A stretch of DNA of 64,000 nt. Origin: Pelomonas margarita (lineage in GTDB: Bacteria > Pseudomonadota > Gammaproteobacteria > Burkholderiales > Burkholderiaceae_C). This document shows positions 1-10,208 of the stretch, piece after piece (positions within the stretch are counted from its first letter, which is position 1; each line of letters begins with the position of its first letter). A program made the translations under genes and the position numbers. Where the stretch lies: NCBI RefSeq assembly GCF_043555875.1, contig NZ_JBIGHW010000007.1, positions 223,210 to 287,209 on the forward strand, written 5' to 3'. Under the pieces are notes generated by a model that was given only the letters and a program-made list of their open reading frames with translations, did not search any database and had not been told where the DNA came from.

Positions 1-6
1 CTGGGC

Positions 7-564
7 TCACGGATGCACCCTTTCCCACCGCGCGCGCAGTTGCCTGCGCACCAGCCATTCACCGGCCATCAACGTGCCGACGAGGACATAGGAAATGAAG
101 CCGTTGTAGAGAGCCCAGGTTTTCTCCGAGGCCCACAGGGCCGTGGCCAGCGACAGGCTGCCGTTGAGCACGAAGAAGCTGCACCAGACCTGGGTCACGT
201 GGCGCGTGTAGACGACGCCACGGGGATGGAGATCGGGCTCTTGCAGGCGCGCGAGGCGTTCGGCCACGGTCGGGCCGCGCACGAGGCTGAGACCGAACAC
301 GATGAGCAGCGCGAAGTTGACGAGCACGGGATAGAGCTTGAGCGGCAGGCTCATGTTGAGCAGGGCCGTGCTGCCGGCCAGCACGAGCGCCGCCAGCGCC
401 ACCCAGCGCGCCTGCACGGCCTGCTGCGCGCCGCCGGCCAGCCAGCGCAGGCCACCCAGCACCAGCAGCAGCAGCGCGAGATAACGAGGCTCGATATGCC
501 CCAGGCTGAAATAGACGATCAGCGGATACGCGGCCGTCAGGGCCAGCACCAGGGCCCAGCGCAT
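7..564 (-). CDS. COG4648-type membrane protein of an aryl-polyene-like cluster (ApeG-like)
   Basis: This 185-residue protein is mostly hydrophobic. About six membrane segments are visible, starting at residues 2-18 and ending near 150-170, followed by a short basic tail. It follows two acyl carrier proteins by 14 bases on the same strand. The order ketosynthase-like, acyltransferase, ACP, ACP, membrane protein matches apeC-D-E-F-G of aryl-polyene clusters. The family has no defined reaction; a role in anchoring or exporting the lipid pigment is inferred. Six bases remain before the window edge, so the next gene (an acyl-ACP synthetase in known clusters) cannot be seen. Confidence 0.75.
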   Translation of the reverse strand: MRWALVLALTAAYPLIVYFSLGHIEPRYLALLLLVLGGLRWLAGGAQQAVQARWVALAALVLAGSTALLNMSLPLKLYPVLVNFALLIVFGLSLVRGPTVAERLARLQEPDLHPRGVVYTRHVTQVWCSFFVLNGSLSLATALWASEKTWALYNGFISYVLVGTLMAGEWLVRRQLRARWERVHP

Positions 565-578
565 CGCGAGCCCCGGGG

Positions 579-875
579 TCAGGCGGTCGTGGCCGCCGCC
601 GGGCGGTCGCCGACCTCGGAGGACTCGGCGCCTTCCTTCAGCAACCCCTGCAGCGCGTCGATGACGTCCTGCAGCGTGCGCACGGCCTTGAAGGCCTCGG
701 GCTGCAGGCGCTTGCCCACCAGCGGCTTGAGCTTCACGATCAGGTCCACGGCATCGATGCTGTCGATGTCCAGGTCGTCATAGAGCCTGGCCTGCGGGGC
801 GATGCGGTCGGCCTCGATGTCGAAGGTCTCGACGAGGATGCTGCGCAGGCGATCAAAGATTTCTTGGTCGGTCAT
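579..875 (-). CDS. acyl carrier protein 2 of the polyene-type cluster (ApeF-like)
   Basis: This 98-residue acyl carrier protein holds the growing acyl chain as a thioester on phosphopantetheine. The attachment site is Ser39 in the DIDSIDAVDL motif. I start it at the ATG at 875: a GAGGA site lies nine bases upstream, while the alternative ATG at 884 abuts that site. The C-terminal ~20 residues are an Ala-rich tail beyond the usual ACP fold. The gene lies 19 bases after another ACP. Paired ACPs are typical of aryl-polyene and flexirubin clusters rather than housekeeping fatty-acid synthesis. Confidence 0.88.
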   Translation of the reverse strand: MTDQEIFDRLRSILVETFDIEADRIAPQARLYDDLDIDSIDAVDLIVKLKPLVGKRLQPEAFKAVRTLQDVIDALQGLLKEGAESSEVGDRPAAATTA

Positions 876-894
876 GGCGGTCATTCCTCGGCGT

Positions 895-1161
895 TCAGGC
901 GGCGATCTTGCGGTGGCTGTCGACGAACTGCGCCAACGCACGGATGCTGGCGAAATGCTTGCGGGTCTCGACCGAGTCGGCCGCCATGCTCAGGCCGTAG
1001 CGCTTCTGCAAGGCCAGGCCCAGCTCCAGCGCGTCGATGGAATCCAGGCCCAGGCCTTCGACGAAAAGCGCCTGTTCGGCGTCGATGTCATCGGGCTTGA
1101 GGTCTTCGAGTTGGAGTGCCGAGATCAGCAGCTCCTTGATTTCTTTTTCCAGCGCTTGCAT
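895..1161 (-). CDS. acyl carrier protein 1 of the polyene-type cluster (ApeE-like)
   Basis: This 88-residue acyl carrier protein has the phosphopantetheine serine at residue 41 in GLGLDSIDALEL, the expected start of helix II. Length and motif are normal for the family. It lies 17 bases after the acyltransferase gene and 19 bases before a second ACP, so the five genes from 2682 to 7 probably form one transcript. It differs from the partner ACP in charge and length, suggesting that the two serve different steps (for example chain elongation versus transfer); that division is inference. Confidence 0.88.
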   Translation of the reverse strand: MQALEKEIKELLISALQLEDLKPDDIDAEQALFVEGLGLDSIDALELGLALQKRYGLSMAADSVETRKHFASIRALAQFVDSHRKIAA

Positions 1162-1178
1162 GACTCCCCTTCAACACC

Positions 1179-1964
1179 TCAACCCGGCGCCCGCACGGGC
1201 TCCGAAAAAAACTGGATCAGACTTTCCGTCAGGCGCCTGGCCGCGCGGCCATGCTCACCCCCCGCCGCCGCCAGCACAGGCGCAGAGGGCAGATCGTCGC
1301 CAACCTCGAAGGTGAAGCACAACTTGCGCCTAGCGACGGCCCACCAGGGCTGCCCCTTGTAAAGACCGAGCGGTTCGCAACGGATGCGTACCGGCGTGAT
1401 GTCAAGCCCGCCGCGTAACGCGACTTGCGCAGCACCACGTTGCATCCTCAGCGGCTGCCCAGGCCGCGACCGTGTGCCTTCAGGAAAGATGATCAAGTTG
1501 CTGCCCATCGCCAGTGTGTCGATACAGGCGCGCAACAAATCAGCATCGGGATTGTTGCAGATGTAGCCCGTTGCCCGCACTGGGCCACGCGTACAGGGGT
1601 GATCGGCCAATGTGGACTTGACCACGCAACTGGCATTGGGCACGAAACCGATGAGGAAGGCCACATCGATCAGTGTGGGGTGATTGGCGAGTATCAGCAG
1701 GCCACGGCGCTGCAGCTTCTCGAGACCACGCACCTCGTAGTCGATCAGCCCCAGCAGGCGCATCCAGCGGACGAACAGGCGAAACACCGTCTGCACCATC
1801 GTGCGAGCCGCCTGCTGGCGACGCGCAACGTCACGCCACCGCAGGGCCTGCAGCGGGAACACGAGCAGCCAGAGCAACACCCCGCCCATGCCGAAACTGG
1901 CGAAGGCGATCGCCGTCGCGACGATGCGCCACAGCCTACCCGGCCAAACCAGCAACTCAGCCAT
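1179..1964 (-). CDS. 1-acyl-glycerol-3-phosphate acyltransferase-family protein (ApeD-like)
   Basis: This 261-residue membrane-associated acyltransferase belongs to the PlsC/LPLAT family. The catalytic HX4D box is at residues 95-100 (HPTLID) and the FPEGTR substrate-binding motif at 160-165. An N-terminal hydrophobic segment (about 17-40) anchors it. I chose the ATG at 1964 because it overlaps the end of the preceding ketosynthase-like gene by eight bases; longer frames add unlikely residues. In aryl-polyene clusters the equivalent enzyme is thought to attach the polyene to a lipid acceptor. The actual acceptor cannot be told from sequence. Confidence 0.83.
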   Translation of the reverse strand: MAELLVWPGRLWRIVATAIAFASFGMGGVLLWLLVFPLQALRWRDVARRQQAARTMVQTVFRLFVRWMRLLGLIDYEVRGLEKLQRRGLLILANHPTLIDVAFLIGFVPNASCVVKSTLADHPCTRGPVRATGYICNNPDADLLRACIDTLAMGSNLIIFPEGTRSRPGQPLRMQRGAAQVALRGGLDITPVRIRCEPLGLYKGQPWWAVARRKLCFTFEVGDDLPSAPVLAAAGGEHGRAARRLTESLIQFFSEPVRAPG

Positions 1965-2682
1965 GACGGCTCCACAGCCAGCCACCTTGCGGACTGGACT
2001 GGCGCCACCGCGCGGCAGAACCCACCAGGAACCGCAACGTCGCAAGATCGGCCGGCAAATCGTCGACCTGCTGTCGGTCGCCAGACGGCGCTGCCACTAG
2101 ACGCAGACCTAGCTCTGCCGGCTCCAGCAGCACCGCCCAGGCTCGCAGTGGCCCGGGGTAGCGCTCGAAGCCCTCATACGGCTCCGGCAATGCGGCCTCG
2201 ATGGAGACGACTAGTACCTGCGACGCGCCGTCCGCCAGCAGGCCCACGGCCTCACAGACGCCGGCCGCCGCGCTGGCCTCGCCGGCCGACACGGCGGCGT
2301 AGTTGGCGGTGTCACCTCGTGCAATGGAATAGAGGGCACTGCTGGCGTTGTGCACGGACAGGCTGAACGCCGTGGGCGACAGCGGCTCACCCGCACTGAG
2401 CTGGCGCAGCAGCGCCACGGAGCGGGCGATCTCGCCCCAGCGCGACGCGAACACCACGGGTCCGGTCGGCTCGGCCCCCTGCGCGCCCCAGGCGACCTGC
2501 AATGCGGCACGACCCAACGGATCGATGCGCCGACGCGTCATCGCCGACACCTCGGCAAGCGGCGCTACCGCATCGACAGGGGCCAATGGCCACACAGGCG
2601 CACTCAACCAGCCCACCCAGGCCTCCTGCGTCTGCAGGCTGGGCGCCCATGCGGCCCAGCGGCGAACTTGGAAGTCAGTCAT
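1957..2682 (-). CDS. beta-ketoacyl synthase-like protein lacking the active-site Cys (ApeC-like chain-length factor)
   Basis: This 241-residue protein resembles the short ketoacyl-synthase N-terminal family (Ketoacyl-synt_2). It keeps the SVHNA segment and the following hydrophobic strand. Where true ketosynthases have a catalytic cysteine it reads NYAAVSAGEAS, so it should not condense on its own. In aryl-polyene pathways such a protein pairs with an active ketosynthase as a chain-length factor; that partner would lie outside the window. It is the first gene of the leftward unit and lies 170 bases from the atp operon's last gene. Confidence 0.72.
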   Translation of the reverse strand: MTDFQVRRWAAWAPSLQTQEAWVGWLSAPVWPLAPVDAVAPLAEVSAMTRRRIDPLGRAALQVAWGAQGAEPTGPVVFASRWGEIARSVALLRQLSAGEPLSPTAFSLSVHNASSALYSIARGDTANYAAVSAGEASAAAGVCEAVGLLADGASQVLVVSIEAALPEPYEGFERYPGPLRAWAVLLEPAELGLRLVAAPSGDRQQVDDLPADLATLRFLVGSAARWRQSSPQGGWLWSRHG

Positions 2683-2805
2683 GAATCAGGCGGCACTATG
2701 CAATCCAGGGACGGCGCAATTATCGGTAGCAAGGCTTGCAGGCCCGAGATGCCGAAGCGCCAGAAAGCAGGCGCCATCCCCGTGAAAATGCCCCCCCAAA
2801 CGCAA

Positions 2806-2825
2806 AGCGCGGCCATTGCCGCGCT
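2806..2825 (-). terminator. probable terminator of the atp operon
   Basis: A perfect 8-bp GC-rich stem (AGCGCGGC/GCCGCGCT) with a four-base loop lies 27 bases past the atpC stop. On the minus strand it is followed only by a short, interrupted T stretch (TTGCGTTTG), so termination may be inefficient and allow some read-through into the polyene cluster. Confidence 0.5.
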
Positions 2826-2852
2826 CTTCGGAGGAAAGCCGTAAGCCTTGAC

Positions 2853-3272
2853 TTACTTCTTGCTGTTGAACTTGCGCAACGCAGCGATCTGCGCAGCCAG
2901 GCCCATCAGTTCGTTCTGGATCGCCGTCTGGTCCAGCTTGTCCTTGGCGTTGCGCAGCGCTTCTTCGGCGAGCTTCTTGGCCTCGATGGCCTTGGCTTCG
3001 TCGAGGTCCTTGCCGCGGATGGCGGTGTCGGCCAGCACGGTGACGCGGTGGGGCTGCACTTCCAGAATGCCACCGGCCACGAACACGAATTCTTCCTGGT
3101 CGTTGTCGGCACGCTGGATGCGCACGGCGCCCGGCTTGATGCGGGTGATCAGCGGCGTGTGCTGCGGCAGAATGCCCAACTCGCCACTCTCGCCCGGCAG
3201 GGCCACAAACTTGGCCTCGCCGGAGAAGATCTGCTCTTCGGCGGAGACCACGTCGACGTGGAGGGTTGCCAT
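2853..3272 (-). CDS. atpC: F1F0 ATP synthase epsilon subunit
   Basis: This 139-residue protein is the epsilon subunit of the F1 central stalk, which transmits rotation and can inhibit ATP hydrolysis. It has the N-terminal beta-sandwich (residues 1-85, with GESGELGILPQHTPL) and the C-terminal helical hairpin rich in Ala/Lys/Glu. It is the last gene of the atp operon. The 130-base gap from atpD is the longest in the operon and contains a small hairpin at 3347-3364. Confidence 0.97.
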   Translation of the reverse strand: MATLHVDVVSAEEQIFSGEAKFVALPGESGELGILPQHTPLITRIKPGAVRIQRADNDQEEFVFVAGGILEVQPHRVTVLADTAIRGKDLDEAKAIEAKKLAEEALRNAKDKLDQTAIQNELMGLAAQIAALRKFNSKK

Positions 3273-3346
3273 GAGATTGATCCTTGTTTAACGGAAAGAG
3301 GGTTCAGTCAGCGAGCGGTCGGGTCTGAGGCGAGGCGCCGCGCAGA

Positions 3347-3364
3347 GCTGGACTCGCGTCCAGC
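3347..3364 (-). other. hairpin in the atpD-atpC gap
   Basis: GCTGGAC-TCGC-GTCCAGC forms a perfect 7-bp stem with a four-base loop. It has no T-run, so it is unlikely to be a full terminator. It could mark RNA processing or weak attenuation before atpC. Confidence 0.35.
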
Positions 3365-3402
3365 GAGCACGGCAACGCCACATCAGGCCCGAATGCGAAG
3401 CC

Positions 3403-4815
<1,413 letters not shown>

Positions 4816-4859
4816 TTTTTCGTTCCTTCAATTCCGTATTGCTTGCCTGCTTGACCTGA

Positions 4860-5732
4860 TCAGCCCACGGCGGCGGCGCCGCTGACGATCTCGGACAGTT
4901 CCTTCGTGATCGCGGCCTGGCGGGTCTTGTTGTAGACCAGCTTCAGCTCGCCAATCAGCGTGCCGGCGTTGTCGGTGGCGGCCTTCATGGCCACCATGCG
5001 GGCGGACTGCTCGCTGGCCATGTTCTCGGCGACAGCCTGGAACACCAGCGCTTCCGTGTAGCGCAGCAGCAGCTCGTCGATGACGGTGGCGGCATCGGGC
5101 TCGTAGACGTAGTCCCACGAGTGACCGGCCTTGTCCGTTGCCAGCGCTTCGGCCTTCAGCGGCAGCAGCTGCTGGACAACCACTTCCTGCTTCATCGTGT
5201 TGATGAAACGGGTGTAGCTGAGGTAGACGGCCGACAGCTTGCCTTCTGCGTACGCATCCAGCAGCACCTTCACCGGACCAATCAGCGTCTCGATGTGCGG
5301 GGCATCACCGAGCTGCGTGGCGTGGGCCACAACCTTGGCGCCGATGCGGTTCATGAACCCGAAGCCCTTGCCGCCAATGGCGACAACATCGGTCTTCTGG
5401 CCCTGGCCTTCAAGCTCCTTGAGCTTGTTGGCAGCGGCGCGCAGCACGTTGGTATTCAGACCACCGCACAAGCCTTTGTCCGTCGTGACGACCACCATGC
5501 CAGCCGCCTTCGCATCGTCGTTCTTCACGAGGAAGGGATGACGGTATTCAGGATTGGCCAGGGCGAGCTGGGCGGCAATGTTGCCGACCTTCTCGGCGTA
5601 GGGGCGGGCCGAGCGCATCCGTTCCTGCGCCTTGCGCATCTTGGATGCGGCGACCATCTCCATCGCCTTGGTGATCTTCTTGGTGTTCTCGACCGACTTG
5701 ATCTTGCCGCGGATTTCTTTGCTTGAAGCCAT
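4860..5732 (-). CDS. atpG: F1F0 ATP synthase gamma subunit
   Basis: This 290-residue protein is the rotor shaft of F1. The conserved N-terminal coiled-coil start (SVENTKKITKAMEMVAASKM) and the C-terminal helix with KAATDNAGTLI and NKTRQAAIT are present. It lies between atpA and atpD, 44 bases before atpD. Nothing unusual is seen. Confidence 0.98.
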   Translation of the reverse strand: MASSKEIRGKIKSVENTKKITKAMEMVAASKMRKAQERMRSARPYAEKVGNIAAQLALANPEYRHPFLVKNDDAKAAGMVVVTTDKGLCGGLNTNVLRAAANKLKELEGQGQKTDVVAIGGKGFGFMNRIGAKVVAHATQLGDAPHIETLIGPVKVLLDAYAEGKLSAVYLSYTRFINTMKQEVVVQQLLPLKAEALATDKAGHSWDYVYEPDAATVIDELLLRYTEALVFQAVAENMASEQSARMVAMKAATDNAGTLIGELKLVYNKTRQAAITKELSEIVSGAAAVG

Positions 5733-5791
5733 TCGAACTCCTAGTCAGTGCGGGGTTGAGTGTGGAGGCTCAGCCCCGCTGTTCCGTGGCT

Positions 5792-7345
5792 TCAGGCGAA
5801 GGACTTCTTGAACGCCGTGATGGCGGCGTTCAGTTCGGCCTCGGCGTCCTTGTCCATCGCCTGCTTGGTCTCCAGCGTCTGGAGCAGCGCGGCGTGGCTG
5901 GTCTTCAGGAACTGGTGCAGGCCGTGCTCGAAGGCCAGAACCTTCTTGACTTCGATGCTGTCCATGAAGCCCTTGTTGGCGGCATACAGCGACGCACCCA
6001 TCAGCGAGATGGACAGCGGCGAGTACTGGGCCTGCTTCAGCAATTCCGTCACGCGGGCACCGCGGTCCAGCTGCTTGCGGGTGGCTTCGTCCAGGTCGGA
6101 AGCGAACTGCGCGAACGCAGCCAGCTCACGGTACTGGGCCAGGTCGGTACGGATACCGCCGGACAGCGACTTGATCAGCTTGGTCTGGGCAGCACCACCG
6201 ACGCGCGACACCGAGATACCGGCGTTGATGGCGGGGCGGACACCGGCGTTGAACAGGTTGGTTTCCAGGAAGATCTGGCCGTCGGTGATCGAGATCACGT
6301 TGGTCGGCACGAAGGCAGACACGTCACCGGCTTGCGTTTCGATGATCGGCAGGGCCGTCAGCGAACCGGTCTTGCCTTTGACCTCACCCTTGGTGAAGGC
6401 TTCGACATAGTCGGCGTTCACGCGGGCGGCACGCTCCAGCAGGCGGCTGTGGAGATAGAACACATCGCCAGGGAAGGCTTCGCGGCCCGGCGGGCGGCGC
6501 AGCAACAGCGAGACCTGGCGGTAGGCCACGGCCTGCTTGGACAGATCGTCGTAGACGATCAGCGCGTCTTGCCCGCGGTCGCGGAAGTACTCGCCCATCG
6601 TGCAGCCGGAGTAGGCCGACACGTACTGCATGGCAGCAGAGTCAGAGGCCGAGGCCGCCACGACGATGGTGTACTCCATTGCGCCGGCTTGCTCGAGAGC
6701 GCGCACGACGTTCTTGATGGACGACGCCTTCTGGCCGATGGCGACGTACACGCAGGTCATGTTCTGACCCTTCTGGTTGATGATCGCGTCGATGGCGACG
6801 GCGGTCTTACCAGTCTGGCGGTCGCCAATGATCAGCTCGCGCTGGCCACGGCCGACGGGCACCATGGAGTCAATCGACTTCAGGCCGGTCTGCACCGGCT
6901 GGTCCACCGACTTACGGGCGATCACGCCCGGGGCGACCTTTTCGATGACGTCGGTCATCTTGGCGTTGATCGGGCCCTTGCCGTCGATGGGCTGGCCCAG
7001 CGCGTTCACGACGCGGCCGATCAGCTCGGGGCCGACCGGCACTTCCAGGATGCGGCCCGTGCACTTGACGGTCTGGCCTTCCGAGACGTGCTCGTAGGCA
7101 CCCAGAATCACGGCACCGACGGAGTCACGCTCCAGATTCAGCGCAAGACCGAAGGTCTGCGTGCCGTCCGGGGCGGCCGCGAATTCGAGCATTTCGCCCT
7201 GCATCACGTCCGACAGGCCGTGGACACGGACGATGCCGTCCGAGACCGACACGACGGTGCCCTGGTTGCGGATGTCCGCGCTGGGGGCCAGGCCCTCGAT
7301 GCGGCTCTTGATCAATTCGGAAATTTCTGCAGGGTTCAGTTGCAT
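5792..7345 (-). CDS. atpA: F1F0 ATP synthase alpha subunit
   Basis: This 517-residue protein is the non-catalytic nucleotide-binding alpha subunit. The Walker A motif GDRQTGKT lies near residues 170-177, and the VGGAAQTK signature is present in the C-terminal half. Length and operon position (after atpH, before atpG) are canonical. It alternates with beta subunits in the F1 hexamer and contacts the delta subunit of the peripheral stalk. Confidence 0.99.
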   Translation of the reverse strand: MQLNPAEISELIKSRIEGLAPSADIRNQGTVVSVSDGIVRVHGLSDVMQGEMLEFAAAPDGTQTFGLALNLERDSVGAVILGAYEHVSEGQTVKCTGRILEVPVGPELIGRVVNALGQPIDGKGPINAKMTDVIEKVAPGVIARKSVDQPVQTGLKSIDSMVPVGRGQRELIIGDRQTGKTAVAIDAIINQKGQNMTCVYVAIGQKASSIKNVVRALEQAGAMEYTIVVAASASDSAAMQYVSAYSGCTMGEYFRDRGQDALIVYDDLSKQAVAYRQVSLLLRRPPGREAFPGDVFYLHSRLLERAARVNADYVEAFTKGEVKGKTGSLTALPIIETQAGDVSAFVPTNVISITDGQIFLETNLFNAGVRPAINAGISVSRVGGAAQTKLIKSLSGGIRTDLAQYRELAAFAQFASDLDEATRKQLDRGARVTELLKQAQYSPLSISLMGASLYAANKGFMDSIEVKKVLAFEHGLHQFLKTSHAALLQTLETKQAMDKDAEAELNAAITAFKKSFA

Positions 7346-7389
7346 GTCGGTCTCCCGACCTGGCGCCCAGGCGCCAGGTGGTTGGGTGT

Positions 7390-7935
7390 TTAGGCAATCA
7401 ACGCGGTCTTCATGCGCTCCAGACGGGCGCGCACGGAGGTGTCGAGCACTTCGTCGCCGACGGTGGCGCGCACGCCGCCGATCAGCGTCGGGTCGACACG
7501 CACATCCAACTTCAGCTTGCGGCCGAAGCGCTTTTCCAGCACCTCGGTCAGCTCGACGAGCTGGGCAGCGTCCAGCGCATAGGCGCTGTCAACCTGCGCC
7601 TCGGCAACGCCCAGGGCGCCAGCCGCCAGCGTGTGGAACTGCGCGACCGCAGCTGGCACAGCATCCAGCCGGCGGTTCTCGACCACCGTCTGCAGGAAGT
7701 TGCGCACGCCGGGCAGCAGGGACTGGCCCAGCTGCTTCTCTGCGGCTTCGGCGGCCACGGCGGCAACCTGTTCAGCCGACGTCTTGGGATGGTCGGCGAA
7801 CTGGCGCAGCGCGGCGTCACCCGCCACGGCGGCCAGAGCGTCGAGCTGACCGCGCCAGGCGGCCAGGTCGGCGTTGCGGGCAACCTGGAACAGCGCCTCG
7901 GCGTAGGGGCGGGCGATGGTGGCGAGTTCTGCCAT
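7390..7935 (-). CDS. atpH: F1F0 ATP synthase delta subunit
   Basis: This 181-residue protein is the delta subunit that joins the top of F1 to the peripheral b-subunit stalk. It begins with the family's typical MAELATIARPYAEAL-like segment. It ends with VDPTLIGGVRATVGDEVLD, the conserved C-terminal strand. It is separated from atpF by only two bases. Confidence 0.97.
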   Translation of the reverse strand: MAELATIARPYAEALFQVARNADLAAWRGQLDALAAVAGDAALRQFADHPKTSAEQVAAVAAEAAEKQLGQSLLPGVRNFLQTVVENRRLDAVPAAVAQFHTLAAGALGVAEAQVDSAYALDAAQLVELTEVLEKRFGRKLKLDVRVDPTLIGGVRATVGDEVLDTSVRARLERMKTALIA

Positions 7936-7937
7936 GG

Positions 7938-8408
7938 TCAGAGCTCCTGCTTCAGACGCGCCAACAGATCGGCATGAACGCCGGCGTTGACTTCCTTGTG
8001 CAGGATGGCCTCGGCGCCCTTCACGGCCAGCACGGCGACCTGCTCGCGCAGGGCCTCGCGGGCACGCACGACCTGCTGGTCGGCGTCGGCCTTGGCCTGG
8101 GCAATGATCTTGGCTGCCTCGTCCTCGGCGCGCTTCTTGGCCTCTTCGACGATGGCTGCGGCGCGCTTTTCAGCGTCGCCCAGCAGCTTGGTCGATTCGG
8201 TGCGCGTCTGCGCCAGCTGGGTCTCCACCGCCTTGTTGGCGGAAGCGAGTTCGCTCTTGGCGCGATCAGCGGCGGCCAGGCCGTCGGCGATCTTCGCGGC
8301 GCGCTCGTCCAGCGCCTTGGCGATGACGGGCCAGATGAACTGAGCCGTCACCCATGCCAGGATCGCAAACGGGATCCACTGGATCCACAGTGTTGCGTTG
8401 ATGTTCAC
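7938..8408 (-). CDS. atpF: F1F0 ATP synthase b subunit
   Basis: This 156-residue protein has one N-terminal membrane helix (about residues 8-27). A long, highly charged coiled coil rich in Ala/Lys/Glu follows and forms the peripheral stator stalk. Length matches the E. coli b subunit. It follows atpE by 36 bases. Confidence 0.97.
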   Translation of the reverse strand: MNINATLWIQWIPFAILAWVTAQFIWPVIAKALDERAAKIADGLAAADRAKSELASANKAVETQLAQTRTESTKLLGDAEKRAAAIVEEAKKRAEDEAAKIIAQAKADADQQVVRAREALREQVAVLAVKGAEAILHKEVNAGVHADLLARLKQEL

Positions 8409-8444
8409 GGCTTATCTCCTTTCAAGCCTGAAAGGGGCCGGTGA

Positions 8445-8714
8445 TTACTTCGGCAGGTTGGCCAGCAGGGTCGCGGCGAACGGGTTGGCGAAGGCGAACA
8501 GCAGGGCGATGGCGACGCCGATCAGGAAGGCGGCGTCGATCAGGCCGGCCAGGATGAACATCTTGGTCTGCAGCTGGTTCATCAGCTCAGGCTGACGGGC
8601 CGAGGACTCCAGGAACTTGCCGCCCATCAGCGCGATGCCGATCGAAGCGCCGATGGCGCCGAGGCCCACGATGATGCCGCAAGCCAGAGCAACCAGACCG
8701 AGGATGTCGTTCAT
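8445..8714 (-). CDS. atpE: F1F0 ATP synthase c subunit
   Basis: This 89-residue hairpin of two membrane helices forms the rotor ring. The glycine-rich first helix (GLGAIGASIGIALMGG) and the polar loop RQPE are present. The ion-binding carboxylate is Asp60 in the second helix (AGLIDAAFLIG). Asp rather than Glu-Thr at this site, and no sodium-binding Gln pattern, indicate a proton-driven enzyme. Confidence 0.98.
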   Translation of the reverse strand: MNDILGLVALACGIIVGLGAIGASIGIALMGGKFLESSARQPELMNQLQTKMFILAGLIDAAFLIGVAIALLFAFANPFAATLLANLPK

Positions 8715-8767
8715 TTGAAATCTCCTAGAGACAGTGAAGAAAAAGGAAAGGGAACAGGAAAGAAAAA

Positions 8768-9637
8768 TCAGTGATGGTCGTGCGCTTGACCGATGTAGAT
8801 CAGCGTGAGCATCATGAAGATGAACGCTTGCAGCACGATCACGAGGATGTGGAACAGCGTCCAGATCGTGCCGGCCACAACGTGGCCAAAGGCCATGCTG
8901 AAACCCGTCACGCTCATCGCAAACGCGCCGCCCATCAGCGCGATCAGCATGAACACGAGTTCACCAGCAAACATGTTGCCGAACAGCCGCATGCCGTGAG
9001 ACACGGTCTTGGCCAGGAACTCGATCATCTGCATCAGGAAGTTGAACGGCCACAGCGCCCAGTGATCGCCGAACGGGGCGGCGATCAGCTCGTGACCCCA
9101 GCCGCCCAGACCCTTGATCTTGACGCTGTAATAGATGCACAGCAGCAGCACGAAAGTGGACATGCCCAGCGTGGTGGACAGGTCGGCCGTCGGCACGACA
9201 CGCAGGTAATCCTTGAAGCCCAGGGCGGGGCCGGCCGTATGCCACAGCTGCGGCAGCGCATCGACCGGCAGCATGTCCATGAAGTTCATCAGGAAAATCC
9301 AGACGAACACCGTCAGCGCCAGCGGGCCGACGAAGGCGCGACTCTTGGCGTTGTCGATCACGCTCTTGGCCTGGTTGTCGACCATCTCGAACAGGATCTC
9401 GACCGCCGCCTGGAAGCGCCCCGGCACGCCGGAGGTCGCCTTGCGCACCCCCAGCCACAGCAGGAATACGCCCAGGAAACCCAGCACCGTGGCCACGACC
9501 AGGGAGTCGAAGTTGTAGAGGCTGAAGTCGACGATGTCCTTCTGCTTCACGCTCTCGAACGCGAAGTTCTTCTGCAGGTGCTGCAGATGGTGGGTGATGT
9601 ACTCACCGGCGCTGGGCGCGTGCTGTTCGCTGCTCAT
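8768..9637 (-). CDS. atpB: F1F0 ATP synthase a subunit
   Basis: This 289-residue inner-membrane protein carries the proton half-channels. The essential arginine is Arg217 in SHGMRLFGN, in the helix that faces the c ring. It ends with a His-rich tail (AHDHH). About five or six membrane helices are visible. It follows atpI by ten bases and precedes atpE by 53 bases. Confidence 0.98.
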   Translation of the reverse strand: MSSEQHAPSAGEYITHHLQHLQKNFAFESVKQKDIVDFSLYNFDSLVVATVLGFLGVFLLWLGVRKATSGVPGRFQAAVEILFEMVDNQAKSVIDNAKSRAFVGPLALTVFVWIFLMNFMDMLPVDALPQLWHTAGPALGFKDYLRVVPTADLSTTLGMSTFVLLLCIYYSVKIKGLGGWGHELIAAPFGDHWALWPFNFLMQMIEFLAKTVSHGMRLFGNMFAGELVFMLIALMGGAFAMSVTGFSMAFGHVVAGTIWTLFHILVIVLQAFIFMMLTLIYIGQAHDHH

Positions 9638-9647
9638 CGTCTATGAC

Positions 9648-10151
9648 TCAATTCGTTCGTTGAACGGCCCGGCTCAACCACCACCAGGCCCCCAGATGTA
9701 CCTTCAGGCACGCAATCAGCGCCACCAGCAAAGCCGGCCAGCTCAGATCCCGCACCAGCCACGCCGCCGCCACCAGGATGACGACCGCGAGGCCCACTTT
9801 GATCAGTTCCCACACGAGGAACGACAGGAACGCTGCCTGAGCCTGGACGGCCGGACGACGCAGACCCCAGGCCATGACGGCATGGGGCAACACCACCGCA
9901 ACCGCGCCCCAGACCGTGGAGCGCACCTGCTGCGCGGGCGCAGAGCCAAGAAGCCACCACGCCAGCGCCAACAAGCCGCCGACCCCCGCCTGGATGGCCA
10001 CCACGCGCCAGGGCGAGAGGGGCTTTTCGCGCACCAGCAGGGCTTGCACCTGCTGGGCGGTCCAGGGCGGCACGGGCACGGAGTCGGGCGCGTCGTCGTC
10101 CCACGGGCTGACGGGGCTGCTGGCAGGGCGAACCTCAGGGCTGGCAGTCAT
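9648..10151 (-). CDS. atpI: ATP synthase-associated membrane protein AtpI
   Basis: This 167-residue protein has a Pro-rich cytoplasmic N-terminus and four hydrophobic helices from about residue 50. It is the first gene of the atp operon. AtpI proteins help assemble the c ring and may take part in magnesium supply. The frame is open up to 10274, but I start at the ATG at 10151 because a well-spaced promoter lies at 10209-10237 and would be inside any longer gene. Confidence 0.85.
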   Translation of the reverse strand: MTASPEVRPASSPVSPWDDDAPDSVPVPPWTAQQVQALLVREKPLSPWRVVAIQAGVGGLLALAWWLLGSAPAQQVRSTVWGAVAVVLPHAVMAWGLRRPAVQAQAAFLSFLVWELIKVGLAVVILVAAAWLVRDLSWPALLVALIACLKVHLGAWWWLSRAVQRTN

Positions 10152-10208
10152 GTCGGCGTTGACGGGACGAAGGGCGCCGACACAAATGCCGGCCGGCAAA
10201 ACCACGGG

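Noticed and set aside
2791..2797. C7 run as a sign of frameshift
   Set aside because: It is in the non-coding gap between atpC and the polyene cluster, so no reading frame is affected.
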